Origin: Xenophilus sp. Marseille-Q4582
GTDB taxonomy: Bacteria; Pseudomonadota; Gammaproteobacteria; Burkholderiales; Burkholderiaceae_C
Direction: 5' to 3'
Assembly: GCF_916700565.1 (NCBI RefSeq)
Contig: NZ_CAKAKO010000004.1
Span: 620,001 to 684,000, forward strand
DNA: 64,000 nt
The notes under the pieces are model-generated. The model searched no databases. It had not been told where the DNA came from and saw only the letters and a list, made by a program, of their open reading frames with translations. The translations under genes were made by a program, and so were the position numbers. Positions 36,260 to 45,713 of this stretch are shown here, in pieces (position 1 is the stretch's first letter; each line of letters starts with the position of its first letter).

Positions 36260-38043
36260 CGGGCGTGAATCCCCCGTCCTCCACCGCCCCGGCCTATGAA
36301 GGCCCGCTGCAGCTGCGCGTGCTGATCGAATGGCTGGCGCGCGACGGCGTGATCTCGCCTGCCGAGGCGCAACGCACGCTGATGCGCTGCGCCCAGGTCG
36401 AAAGCCGTCAGCCGCCGCTGGTGCGGCTGGCCAACGTGGCGATGGCGCGGGAAGCGGACGGCAAGCCGCTGGACCTGGAACAGCTGGCGCAATGGCTGGC
36501 GCGCCGCGCCGGCCTGGACTACCTGCGCATCGATCCGCTCAAGGTGGACGTGGCCAAGGTCTCGGAGACCATGAGCGCGGGCTATGCGGAGCGGCACAAG
36601 GTGCTGCCGGTGCAGGTGACGAACGCCGAGGTGGTGGTGGCCACGGCCGAGCCCTTCCTCACCGACTGGGTGGGCGAGGTGGAGCGCCAGTCGCGCCGCA
36701 GCGTGCGCCGCGTGGTCGCCAACCCCAGCGACATCCAGCGCTACACGGCCGAGTTCTTCGCGCTCGCCAAGTCGGTGCGCGCGGCGCAGAAGGCGGGCTC
36801 GGGCAGCAGCGCGGCCAATTTCGAACAGCTGGTCGAGCTGGGCCGCAGCAACAAGCAGCTCGACGCCAACGACCAGAGCGTGGTGCAGCTGGTGGACTGG
36901 CTGTGGCAGTACGCCTTCGACCAGCGCGCTTCCGACATCCACCTGGAGCCGCGCCGCGAGCAGGGCGTGGCGCGCTTTCGCATCGACGGCGTGCTGCATC
37001 CGGCCTACCAGCTGCCGCTGGGCGTGCTGGCCGCCATGATCTCGCGCATCAAGCTGCTGGGCCGCATGGACGTGGTCGAGAAGCGCCGCCCGCTGGACGG
37101 CCGCATCAAGACGCGCAATCCGCGCGGGGACGAGGTGGAAATGCGCCTGTCCACGCTGCCCACGGCCTTTGGCGAGAAGATGGTGATGCGCATCTTCGAC
37201 CCCGACAACGCCGTCAAGGACCTCGACGCGCTGGGCTTTCCGCCACAGGACGCGAAGCGCTGGGAAGAACTGGTCGCGCGGCCGCACGGCATCGTGCTCG
37301 TCACCGGCCCCACGGGCTCGGGCAAGACGACGACGCTGTACTCCACGCTCAAGCGCGTGGCGACCGAGGAGGTGAACGTCAGCACGGTGGAGGACCCGAT
37401 CGAGATGATCGAGCCGGCCTTCAACCAGACGCAGGTGCAGCCGCAGCTGGACTTCGGCTTCACCGAAGGCCTGCGCGCGCTGATGCGGCAGGACCCGGAC
37501 ATCATCATGGTGGGCGAGATCCGCGACCTGGACACGGCCGAGATGGCGGTGCAGGCCGCGCTCACGGGCCACCTGGTCTTCAGCACGCTGCACACCAACG
37601 ACGCGCCCAGCGCCACCACGCGCCTGATGGAGCTGGGCGTGCCGGCCTACCTCATCAACGCCACGCTGCTGGGCGTGCTGGCGCAACGGCTGGTGCGCAC
37701 CTTGTGCCCGGCCTGCAAGGTGCCCGACGAAAGCGTCACCCACGAGACACTCGCCGAGGCCGTCAAGCCCTGGACCCTCACCGGCCGCGTGAGCGCCTAC
37801 CGTGCCGTGGGCTGCGTCGATTGCCGCATGACCGGCTACCGCGGGCGCATGGGGCTGTACGAACTGCTCACCGTGTCCGAAGCCTTCAAGGGCCTGTTGA
37901 ACAAGGCGCCGAGCATCGATGCCCTGCGCCGCCAGGGCGTGAGCGACGGCATGCGCCCCCTGCGCCTGGCCGGCGTGCTGCGCGTGGCCGAAGGCCTGAC
38001 CACGCTGGAAGAAGTGTTCAGCGCCACCCCGCCCCTGGAATAG
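36256..38043 (+). CDS. GspE/PilB-family type II/IV secretion ATPase
   Basis: A 595-residue hexameric secretion ATPase. An N-terminal GspE-N-type domain (to about residue 170) precedes the catalytic part: ASDIHLEPR (Asp/His boxes), Walker A GPTGSGKTTTLY near 350, STVEDPIE, Walker B region DPDIIMVGEIRD, and a C-terminal zinc motif made of CPAC and CVDC about 35 residues apart. Such ATPases drive pseudopilus or pilus assembly at the cytoplasmic face. No other T2SS or pilus genes are nearby, so it is an orphan in this window. ATG 36256 overlaps the previous stop as ATGA. Confidence 0.9.
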   Translation: MTGVNPPSSTAPAYEGPLQLRVLIEWLARDGVISPAEAQRTLMRCAQVESRQPPLVRLANVAMAREADGKPLDLEQLAQWLARRAGLDYLRIDPLKVDVAKVSETMSAGYAERHKVLPVQVTNAEVVVATAEPFLTDWVGEVERQSRRSVRRVVANPSDIQRYTAEFFALAKSVRAAQKAGSGSSAANFEQLVELGRSNKQLDANDQSVVQLVDWLWQYAFDQRASDIHLEPRREQGVARFRIDGVLHPAYQLPLGVLAAMISRIKLLGRMDVVEKRRPLDGRIKTRNPRGDEVEMRLSTLPTAFGEKMVMRIFDPDNAVKDLDALGFPPQDAKRWEELVARPHGIVLVTGPTGSGKTTTLYSTLKRVATEEVNVSTVEDPIEMIEPAFNQTQVQPQLDFGFTEGLRALMRQDPDIIMVGEIRDLDTAEMAVQAALTGHLVFSTLHTNDAPSATTRLMELGVPAYLINATLLGVLAQRLVRTLCPACKVPDESVTHETLAEAVKPWTLTGRVSAYRAVGCVDCRMTGYRGRMGLYELLTVSEAFKGLLNKAPSIDALRRQGVSDGMRPLRLAGVLRVAEGLTTLEEVFSATPPLE

Positions 38044-38101
38044 GCGCGCGGCGCATCCGCAGCGCGCACACGCACCGCCCTGGTGCGCGATGCCGCGTGC
38101 G

Positions 38102-38115
38102 CAGGGTTAACCCTG
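38102..38115. promoter_or_regulatory. 14-bp perfect palindrome upstream of tctBA copy 2
   Basis: CAGGGTTAACCCTG, a perfect palindrome in an otherwise very GC-rich gap, lies 85 bases upstream of the second tctB start and 59 bases after the GspE-type stop. Its position fits an operator for the tctBA pair. It does not resemble the dyad upstream of copy 1. Confidence 0.45.
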
Positions 38116-38199
38116 TGTAACGATTAGGTGGAATCCACATCGATCCTGACGGGCGGCTGACCAAGAATCCGCCGGTTCCTATTTCTCAGGAGTTCGTTC

Positions 38200-38688
38200 G
38201 TGAAAATCAAAAGTCAGAAGGACTTTTTCGCGGGCCTGATGTTCACGCTGGTCGGTGCGGGTTTCGCCTGGGGCGCGACCACCTACAACGTGGGCACCGG
38301 CGCGCGCATGGGTCCGGGCTACTTTCCCCTGATGCTGGGCATCCTGCTGGCCATTCTGGGCCTCATCGTCATCTTCACCTCGCTGGCCGTGGAGACGGTG
38401 GACGGTGAACCGGTGGGCAAGATCGCATGGAAGCCGCTGTTCTTCATCATCACCGCCAACCTCGTGTTCGGCGTGCTGCTGGGCGGCCTGCCGAGCATCG
38501 GCCTGCCGGCCATGGGCCTGATCATCGCGATCTATGCGCTGGTCATCATCGCCGGCCTCGCCGGGCCCACGCATTCGCTCAAGTTGTCGCTGGTGCTGGC
38601 CACCGTCCTGGCGGTGGGCAGCTATCTCGCATTCATCGTCGGCCTGAAACTGCAGTTCCAGGTCTGGCCGACTTTCATCACCGGTTGA
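38200..38688 (+). CDS. tctB: Tripartite tricarboxylate transporter small permease TctB (copy 2)
   Basis: A 162-residue four-helix membrane protein, paralogue of the TctB at 8453-8938. Shared stretches include KIKS at the start, FAWGATTYNVG and GARMGPGYFP. The GTG start at 38200 is preceded by CAGGAG at 38188-38193 and matches the paralogue's start. It is the small subunit of a TTT carboxylate importer. Twelve bases separate it from tctA. No receptor or two-component genes accompany this copy. Confidence 0.93.
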   Translation: MKIKSQKDFFAGLMFTLVGAGFAWGATTYNVGTGARMGPGYFPLMLGILLAILGLIVIFTSLAVETVDGEPVGKIAWKPLFFIITANLVFGVLLGGLPSIGLPAMGLIIAIYALVIIAGLAGPTHSLKLSLVLATVLAVGSYLAFIVGLKLQFQVWPTFITG

Positions 38689-38700
38689 GGTCGCGCTGAC

Positions 38701-40212
38701 ATGGATCTGATCACCAACCTCTCGATCGGCTTCGGCGCGGCTTTCACGCTGCAGAACCTGATCTATGCCTTCATCGGCTGTCTGCTGGGCACCCTGATCG
38801 GCGTGCTGCCGGGCATCGGCTCCGTGGCGACCATCGCCATGCTGCTGCCCGCCACCTACGCGCTGCCGCCCATCGCCGCGCTGATCATGCTGGCCGGCAT
38901 CTACTACGGCTCGCAGTACGGCGGCTCCACCACCGCCATCCTGGTCAATCTCCCGGGCGAGTCCGCCTCGGTCGTCACCGTGATCGACGGGCACGCGATG
39001 GCCAAGAACGGACGGGCCGGACCGGCGCTGGCCGCGGCCGGGCTGGGTTCCTTCTTCGCCGGCTGCGTGGGCACGCTGATCCTGGCGGCCTTCGCGCCGC
39101 CGCTGACCGAAGTGGCTTTCAAGTTCGGGCCGGCCGAGTACTTCTCGCTCATGGTCCTGGGCCTGATCGGCGCCGTGGTGCTGGCTTCGGGCTCGCTGCT
39201 CAAGGCCATCTGCATGATCGTGCTGGGCCTGCTGCTGGGGCTGGTGGGCACCGACGTGAACTCGGGCGTGGCCCGCTACAGCTTCGACATTCCGGAGCTG
39301 ACCGACGGCATCGGCTTCATCGCCATCGCCATGGGCGTGTTCGGTTATGGCGAGATCATCTCCAACCTGGCCAAGCCGGAGGAAGAGCGCGAGATCTTCA
39401 CCGCCAAGGTGCAGGGCCTGTGGCCCACGGCAGAGGATTTCAGGCGCATGACGCCCGCCGTGCTGCGCGGCACGGCGCTGGGCTCCACGCTGGGCATCCT
39501 GCCCGGCGGCGGCGCGCTGCTGTCGTCCTTTGCGGCCTACACGCTGGAGAAAAAGCTCAAGCCCAAGGCCGGCGAAGTGCCCTTCGGCAAGGGCAACATC
39601 CGCGGCGTGGCCGGCCCCGAGGCCGCCAACAACGCCGGTGCGCAGACCTCCTTCATTCCGCTGCTCACGCTGGGCATTCCGCCCAACCCCGTGATGGCGC
39701 TGATGGTGGGCGCGATGACCATCCACAACATCCAGCCCGGCCCGCAGGTGATGACCAGCAACCCCGAGCTGTTCTGGGGCCTGATCGCCTCGATGTGGAT
39801 CGGCAACCTGATGCTGATCATTCTGAACATGCCGCTGATCGGCATGTGGATCAAGCTGCTGTCGATCCCCTACCGCTGGCTGTTCCCGGCCATCGTGCTG
39901 TTCTGCGCCATCGGTGTGTACTCCACGAACAACAACACCTGGGACATCTGGATGGTCGCCATCTTCGGCGTGGTGGGCTACGCCTTCATCAAGCTGGGCT
40001 GCGAACCCGCGCCGCTGCTGCTGGGCTTCATCCTGGGGCCGATGATGGAGGAGAACCTGCGGCGGGCGCTGCTGCTGTCGCGCGGCGACTGGAGCGTGCT
40101 GGTCACGCGGCCGATCTCGCTGGGCCTGCTGATCGCCGCGGCGCTGCTGATCGTGATCGTGCTGCTGCCCTCGGTGAAATCCAAACGGGAAGAGGCTTTC
40201 GTCGAGGAGTGA
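38701..40212 (+). CDS. tctA: Tripartite tricarboxylate transporter large permease TctA (copy 2)
   Basis: A 503-residue permease, the same length as the TctA at 6907-8418 and alignable with no gaps. Most differences are conservative and cluster in loops (for example KPEEEREIFTAK versus KEEEREVFTSK). Family motifs GTLIGVLPGIG, YYGSQYGGSTTAILVNLPGE, GILPGGGALLSSF and GIPPNPVMALM are intact. It forms the ion-coupled channel with TctB and needs a periplasmic Bug receptor encoded elsewhere. A clear terminator follows, so tctBA copy 2 is a self-contained two-gene unit. Confidence 0.95.
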   Translation: MDLITNLSIGFGAAFTLQNLIYAFIGCLLGTLIGVLPGIGSVATIAMLLPATYALPPIAALIMLAGIYYGSQYGGSTTAILVNLPGESASVVTVIDGHAMAKNGRAGPALAAAGLGSFFAGCVGTLILAAFAPPLTEVAFKFGPAEYFSLMVLGLIGAVVLASGSLLKAICMIVLGLLLGLVGTDVNSGVARYSFDIPELTDGIGFIAIAMGVFGYGEIISNLAKPEEEREIFTAKVQGLWPTAEDFRRMTPAVLRGTALGSTLGILPGGGALLSSFAAYTLEKKLKPKAGEVPFGKGNIRGVAGPEAANNAGAQTSFIPLLTLGIPPNPVMALMVGAMTIHNIQPGPQVMTSNPELFWGLIASMWIGNLMLIILNMPLIGMWIKLLSIPYRWLFPAIVLFCAIGVYSTNNNTWDIWMVAIFGVVGYAFIKLGCEPAPLLLGFILGPMMEENLRRALLLSRGDWSVLVTRPISLGLLIAAALLIVIVLLPSVKSKREEAFVEE

Positions 40213-40263
40213 TCCGCGACCGGACCCCGGCCGGCGCCCTGGCGCCGGGCCCGGCCCCTCAAG

Positions 40264-40285
40264 AAGCACCTTCGGGTGCTTTTTT
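40264..40285 (+). terminator. Intrinsic terminator after tctBA copy 2
   Basis: AAGCACC-TTCG-GGTGCTT followed by a T-run to 40285: a 7-base stem with an extra-stable TTCG tetraloop, 52 bases after the tctA stop. It is a classical rho-independent terminator on the plus strand. Confidence 0.93.
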
Positions 40286-40740
40286 CATGGGCGCATGTCC
40301 GGCGGTCGGTGGCGAAAGGGCCGGGGCGACGGCGAAAGGTCCGCCCGAATGCATCAGCGCGCCGTCGAGCCCTGCCGGCGCCGGTACGTCGTCATGAATG
40401 GCTTTGCGTTGCCGTGTTCCAGTCTGGCGCGGACCGCTGGCTGTGGTCCTGTCGGACGCAAGGCTGCAGCGGCTGGGGCTGCGGCTGCGGTGTGCCGGCA
40501 GCGCGCAGCGTTGGGTTCCCGTGCGCAGGGCGGCCACGGACCCGCGGCCCGACCATGCACGTACCGGCGAGCGCGCCGATCGGCCGTGCATGCGGCCTCG
40601 CCAGGGGCGGCCGGCATGGCTTGCGGCGAGACCATCGGCGGCCGGGCCGTGGGCATGGCAGGCCGACAAAAACGGCCGCGCACGGAAGATGCCCGGGCGG
40701 GCCGCCGAGCGCCTCGGCTTCTGCGCGTTCTTGCCGCCCG
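40286..40740. other. Non-coding gap between tctA and the groEL terminator
   Basis: About 455 bases with no recognisable gene. The open frames here are low-complexity Arg/Ala/Pro/Gly strings typical of GC-rich non-coding DNA and match no family I know. I see no tRNA fold and no long repeat. Confidence 0.5.
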
Positions 40741-40742
40741 CC

Positions 40743-40781
40743 CCAAAACGACAGGGCCCGGTGCAAGCGCACCGGGCCCTG
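40743..40781 (-). terminator. groESL terminator
   Basis: A perfect 13-base stem (CAGGGCCCGGTGC with GCACCGGGCCCTG, 40752-40781) with a 4-base loop. Read leftward, it is followed by TCGTTTTGGGG, so a short T-run follows the stem. It lies 90 bases beyond the groEL stop. Confidence 0.85.
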
Positions 40782-40870
40782 GTGTTGGTCGCGGAAGCTC
40801 CGCGGGAGGGACGCCCGCTCCGCAGAGCGGGCCGGTCCGGAGCGCATCGCTGCGCCCCGGGCCAAGGGCA

Positions 40871-42523
<1,653 letters not shown>

Positions 42524-42567
42524 TTAACTCCGAAATTCTTTGAAAGGGGTCTGCTCAGGGAGAAGGC

Positions 42568-42858
42568 TTACTTCTCGACGACCGCGAACAGGTCGTCTTC
42601 CTTCATCACCAGCAGTTCGTCGCCATCGACCTTGACGGTCTGGCCCGAGTACTTGCCGAACAGCACGCGGTCACCGACCTTGACCGTCAGGGCCGTGAGT
42701 TCGCCCTTGTCGTTGCGCTTGCCCGGCCCGATGGCCAGGACTTCACCCTGATCGGGCTTCTCGGCGGCGGCGTCGGGGATCACGATGCCCGAAGCGGTCT
42801 TGGTTTCGCTGTCAATGCGCTTGACGATCACACGATCGGCCAGAGGACGAAGTTTCAA
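42568..42858 (-). CDS. groES: Co-chaperonin GroES, TTG start
   Basis: A 96-residue co-chaperonin forming the seven-fold lid of GroEL. The sequence [13 protein letters not shown], the mobile loop [11 protein letters not shown], and [21 protein letters not shown] are standard. The reading frame has no ATG near the family start. The codon at the expected position (42858) is TTG, preceded at the right distance by AGGAGA, so I infer a TTG start (translated as Met). A far-upstream ATG would add 20 odd residues. Regulated by HrcA through the CIRCE element 88-114 bases upstream. Confidence 0.96.
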   Translation of the reverse strand: MKLRPLADRVIVKRIDSETKTASGIVIPDAAAEKPDQGEVLAIGPGKRNDKGELTALTVKVGDRVLFGKYSGQTVKVDGDELLVMKEDDLFAVVEK

Positions 42859-42945
42859 TTGAATCTCCTGGTTGGTTGGTTGGGTTGGCGGGAGAGCGGC
42901 GGCAAAGCCGGCGCCCACATTCCTGAGACGGGAGCGCCTCGATTG

Positions 42946-42972
42946 TTAGCACTCGTCGTCATCGAGTGCTAA
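42946..42972 (-). promoter_or_regulatory. CIRCE operator (HrcA site) of groESL
   Basis: TTAGCACTC and GAGTGCTAA flank exactly 9 bases, a perfect match to the CIRCE consensus bound by the heat-shock repressor HrcA. It lies in the groES leader, directly next to a matching promoter, so heat-shock repression of groESL by HrcA can be predicted with confidence. Confidence 0.97.
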
Positions 42973-42999
42973 TGATAGTGGTATTTGATGACGATTCAA
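42972..42999 (-). promoter_or_regulatory. Sigma-70-type promoter of groESL
   Basis: On the minus strand TTGAAT (42999-42994) and TATCAT (42977-42972) are separated by 16 bases. The -10 box touches the CIRCE dyad, so bound HrcA would cover the start site. A separate sigma-32-type promoter is not evident. Confidence 0.7.
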
Positions 43000-43075
43000 G
43001 GGCGGCGCGCAGCCGCGCGTTGCGGCACGGCTGCCGCCCCGCCGGAGCGCGCCCCGGCCCGGTGCCGACGGCCCT

Positions 43076-43981
43076 TCAGCGCGTCTCAGGAGCCTCGTGC
43101 GCCGATCGCTCCCGGTGCCACAGCACGGCATTGATCTCGGCGCCGAAGATCAGGGTGGTGGCGCTCACGTAGAGGAAGACGAGCATCGCCACCACGCCCG
43201 CGAAGCTGCCGTACACCAGCGCCAGCTTGCCGGCCGTGGCGAGCGTCATCGAGAAGAACACGGCCGCCGCCACCCACAGCGCGGCGCCGACGACCGCCCC
43301 CGGCAGCACGGTGCGCAGCCGCTGGCGGTGGTCCGGGAGCCAGCCGTACATCGTGGTGTAGAGGGCGGTCAGCACCACGAAGGCGAGGAAATAGCGGATG
43401 CCGTCGCGCAGCCACAGCACCTCCCGCGTGCGGCCGAAGTGGGTGGCCAGGAATTCCCACACGTAGGGCATGATGATCACGGTGCTGAAGGTCATCCAGG
43501 TGCCCAGGCCGACGACGATGGTGAAGACCGTCACCTTGATGCGCGCCTTCCAGAAGGGCAGCCCGCGCTCGATGCCGTAGGCGCGGTTGAGGGCCGACCG
43601 CACGGCCTGGAAGCCCGAGGACGCGGTCCAGACCGTGGCGAGCCCGCCGATGGCCAGCAGCGCCTGGTTGCGCTGCGCGAGCACCTGGTCGACCACGGGC
43701 TGCAGCGCGCTGCGCACCAGCGCCGGCGCGTACTCCATCAGGCGGTTCGCCAGCGAGGCGGCGTCGCCGGGCTCGCCGACGAAGCCCGCCGCCGACGACA
43801 GCAGGATCAGCATCGGGAACATCGCCAGCGTGATCGAGAAGGCCAGGCTGCCGGCCTGGTTGGCGCTCTGGTGGAAGATGTAGTTGCGTACGGCGCCCGC
43901 CAGCACGGCCACACCGGGCAGGGCGCGCAGGCGGCGCGCGAGCGCCGAGCGGTGCCGGGCCAGCCCTTCGATGAACTTCAC
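43076..43981 (-). CDS. YihY/BrkB-family inner-membrane protein
   Basis: A roughly 301-residue membrane protein of the YihY (formerly BrkB, ribonuclease BN-like) family with about six hydrophobic segments. Typical parts are QAGSLAFSITLAMFPMLILL, TASSGFQAVRSALNRAYG, and the ending YVSATTLIFGAEINAVL. The function of the family is unclear; it is not an RNase despite older naming. The start is uncertain: no ATG lies near the family start, and I use the GTG at 43981. It runs leftward towards groESL and ends about 100 bases before the groESL promoter. Confidence 0.85.
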   Translation of the reverse strand: MKFIEGLARHRSALARRLRALPGVAVLAGAVRNYIFHQSANQAGSLAFSITLAMFPMLILLSSAAGFVGEPGDAASLANRLMEYAPALVRSALQPVVDQVLAQRNQALLAIGGLATVWTASSGFQAVRSALNRAYGIERGLPFWKARIKVTVFTIVVGLGTWMTFSTVIIMPYVWEFLATHFGRTREVLWLRDGIRYFLAFVVLTALYTTMYGWLPDHRQRLRTVLPGAVVGAALWVAAAVFFSMTLATAGKLALVYGSFAGVVAMLVFLYVSATTLIFGAEINAVLWHRERSAHEAPETR

Positions 43982-44409
43982 GACGTGCGGCGCGGGCGTC
44001 GCGCGCAAGGGCAGGGGAGGGCTCGGCGCCTCATGGCTCGGCGGTGGGCGGCGCCCCGGCCGTCGATGCGGGCCGCAGGGCCGCGACGCGCGTCCGCGCG
44101 GTCCGAGGTCCGTCGCCCCTTGCCGATGCGTTTGGCTGTGCCATGCCTGGACTGTGCAGCACCCGCCGTGCCAGCCGGCGTAGGAAAGGGGCGAGGGTTG
44201 CGGGGGCCGCATGACGCCGGCGGCCTCGGTGCGCCCGGCGTCCCATCCGCGCCAGCCGCAGCGGCAGACGCTTCGTCCAATGACGTGTGGGACACGCGCC
44301 GTCCTGCGCGCCGCCCGTGCCGTCCTACGCCCGCGCTGCCCGCGCCTGACGCATTTCTCGGCTGCCCGGGCAATGGCCGGCCCGCGCCCGCGGCGCCAGA
44401 TTGCAGGGT

Positions 44410-45102
44410 ATGACGCCAACGTCTTCCGACCCTGACAGCACTTCGCGCAGCCCCGTGGAGCAAGCCCGGGCTTTCGTGGCAGATCCTCGATTCCCCTGCG
44501 TGGGAGCCAAGTCCGCGCTGAACAAGGACCGCCTGCAGGCACGCAGCTTCGGCCGGCTGGGCAGCCCGCAGGCCACCCGGGCACTGCACACCGCCCTGCG
44601 GGACTTCGGCCGCCAGCACCCCGACCCCGGCGCGGCGCCGGTGAGCTTCATGGCCCTGTTCGACGCCGAGCCGATGGACGAACGCGCCTTCGAGCAGCGC
44701 CTGTGGCAGCAACTGCAGGCCCTGCACGCGGCGGACCGTGCCGCCGGCTGCGGCTGGGCCGCAGGCGTGAGCGCAGACCCGGCGCAGCGCCATTTCTCCT
44801 TCAGCGTGGGCGGCCGCGCCTTCTTCGTGGTGGGCCTACACCCCGGGGCCTCGCGCCTGGCGCGCCGCATGCCCTTGCCCTGCCTGGTCTTCAACTTCCA
44901 TGAGCAGTTCGAGGCCCTCAAGGCCTCGGGCAAGTACGCCAGCCTGCAGAAGGCGATCCGTGCGCGCGACCTCGCGCTGCAGGGCTCGATCAACCCGGTG
45001 CTCGCGCGCTTCGGCGAAGCCTCCGAAGCACGCCAGTATTCCGGCCGCGCCGTCGAGGCCGGCTGGCAATGCCCCTTCCATTCCCTGCACGAGACACGAT
45101 GA
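44410..45102 (+). CDS. YqcI/YcgG family protein (GntA-like heme N-oxygenase candidate)
   Basis: A 230-residue protein of the YqcI/YcgG family. Recognisable parts are DPRFPCVGAKSALNKDRL near the start, FSFSVGGRAFFVVGLHPGASRLARR in the middle, and LVFNFHEQFEALKASGKY with CPFHSLHETR at the end. One studied member, GntA, is a heme-dependent N-hydroxylase in guanitoxin biosynthesis; most members are unstudied. Here the gene is followed, with ATGA overlap, by a DUF1989 gene, a family that includes carboxyguanidine deiminase subunits, so chemistry on a guanidino compound is plausible (inference). No other guanitoxin genes are present. ATG 44410; TTG at 44401 is an alternative. Confidence 0.82.
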   Translation: MTPTSSDPDSTSRSPVEQARAFVADPRFPCVGAKSALNKDRLQARSFGRLGSPQATRALHTALRDFGRQHPDPGAAPVSFMALFDAEPMDERAFEQRLWQQLQALHAADRAAGCGWAAGVSADPAQRHFSFSVGGRAFFVVGLHPGASRLARRMPLPCLVFNFHEQFEALKASGKYASLQKAIRARDLALQGSINPVLARFGEASEARQYSGRAVEAGWQCPFHSLHETR

Positions 45103-45713
45103 GCGACCTGCATCCCGGCCCCTGCCGCATCCCGCCGCAATCCGGCACCGCCTTCCTGCTGCGCGCCAGCGAGATCCTGCGCATCTACGACCCGATGGGT
45201 GAACAGGTGGCGGACCTGTTCGCCTTCAAGCAGGACGACCATGCCTGCAGCCTGTCCTCCGGCCGCACCATCGACTACGCGTCGAAGATCTACCTGAGCA
45301 CGGGGGACCGGCTCTATGCCAACGACAGCCGGCCCATGTTCCGCATCCTCGACGACAAGGTGGGGCGGCATGACTTCCTGCTCACGCCCTGCAGCCAGGA
45401 AATGTTCGAGATCCTCTACCAGCACCGGGGCCACCACCCGAGCTGCTTCGAGAACCTCTGCCGCGCCTTCGAGCCCTTCGGCATCCGGCCCGAGCAGATC
45501 CACACCACCTTCAACGTGTTCATGAACGTGGAGGTGGACGCCCAGGGCCTCGTGCGCGTGAAGCCGCCGCGCTCGCGCGCGGGCGACTACATCGAACTGC
45601 GGGCCGAGATGAACCTGGTGTGCGCGCTCACGGCCTGCTCGGCCGAGAACTCCAACAACGGCAGCTTCAAGCCCATCGACTACGAGATCATCCGCAGGCC
45701 CTGCAATGACTGA
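45099..45713 (+). CDS. DUF1989 (urea-carboxylase-associated) family protein
   Basis: A 204-residue DUF1989 protein. Conserved parts include GEQVADLFAF, a GRTIDYASKIYLSTGDRLYAND stretch, the HTTFNVFMNV motif, and the Cys-containing NLVCALTACSAENSNNG near the C-terminus. DUF1989 proteins are found beside urea carboxylase, and two of them (CgdA/CgdB) form carboxyguanidine deiminase in guanidine degradation. Those act as a pair, but here there is only one, beside a YqcI/YcgG gene and not urea carboxylase. The substrate is therefore open; a guanidino or ureido compound is the best guess. It overlaps both neighbours, indicating a coupled three-gene transcript. Confidence 0.82.
   Translation: MSDLHPGPCRIPPQSGTAFLLRASEILRIYDPMGEQVADLFAFKQDDHACSLSSGRTIDYASKIYLSTGDRLYANDSRPMFRILDDKVGRHDFLLTPCSQEMFEILYQHRGHHPSCFENLCRAFEPFGIRPEQIHTTFNVFMNVEVDAQGLVRVKPPRSRAGDYIELRAEMNLVCALTACSAENSNNGSFKPIDYEIIRRPCND

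Noticed and set aside
40286..40740. Small gene between tctA and groEL
   Set aside because: Several overlapping frames exist in all directions with no family signal or ribosome site that stands out.
44187..44409. Guanidine riboswitch upstream of the YqcI/YcgG gene
   Set aside because: Looked for because of the guanidino idea; I could not recognise the conserved helices or loops of any guanidine riboswitch class.
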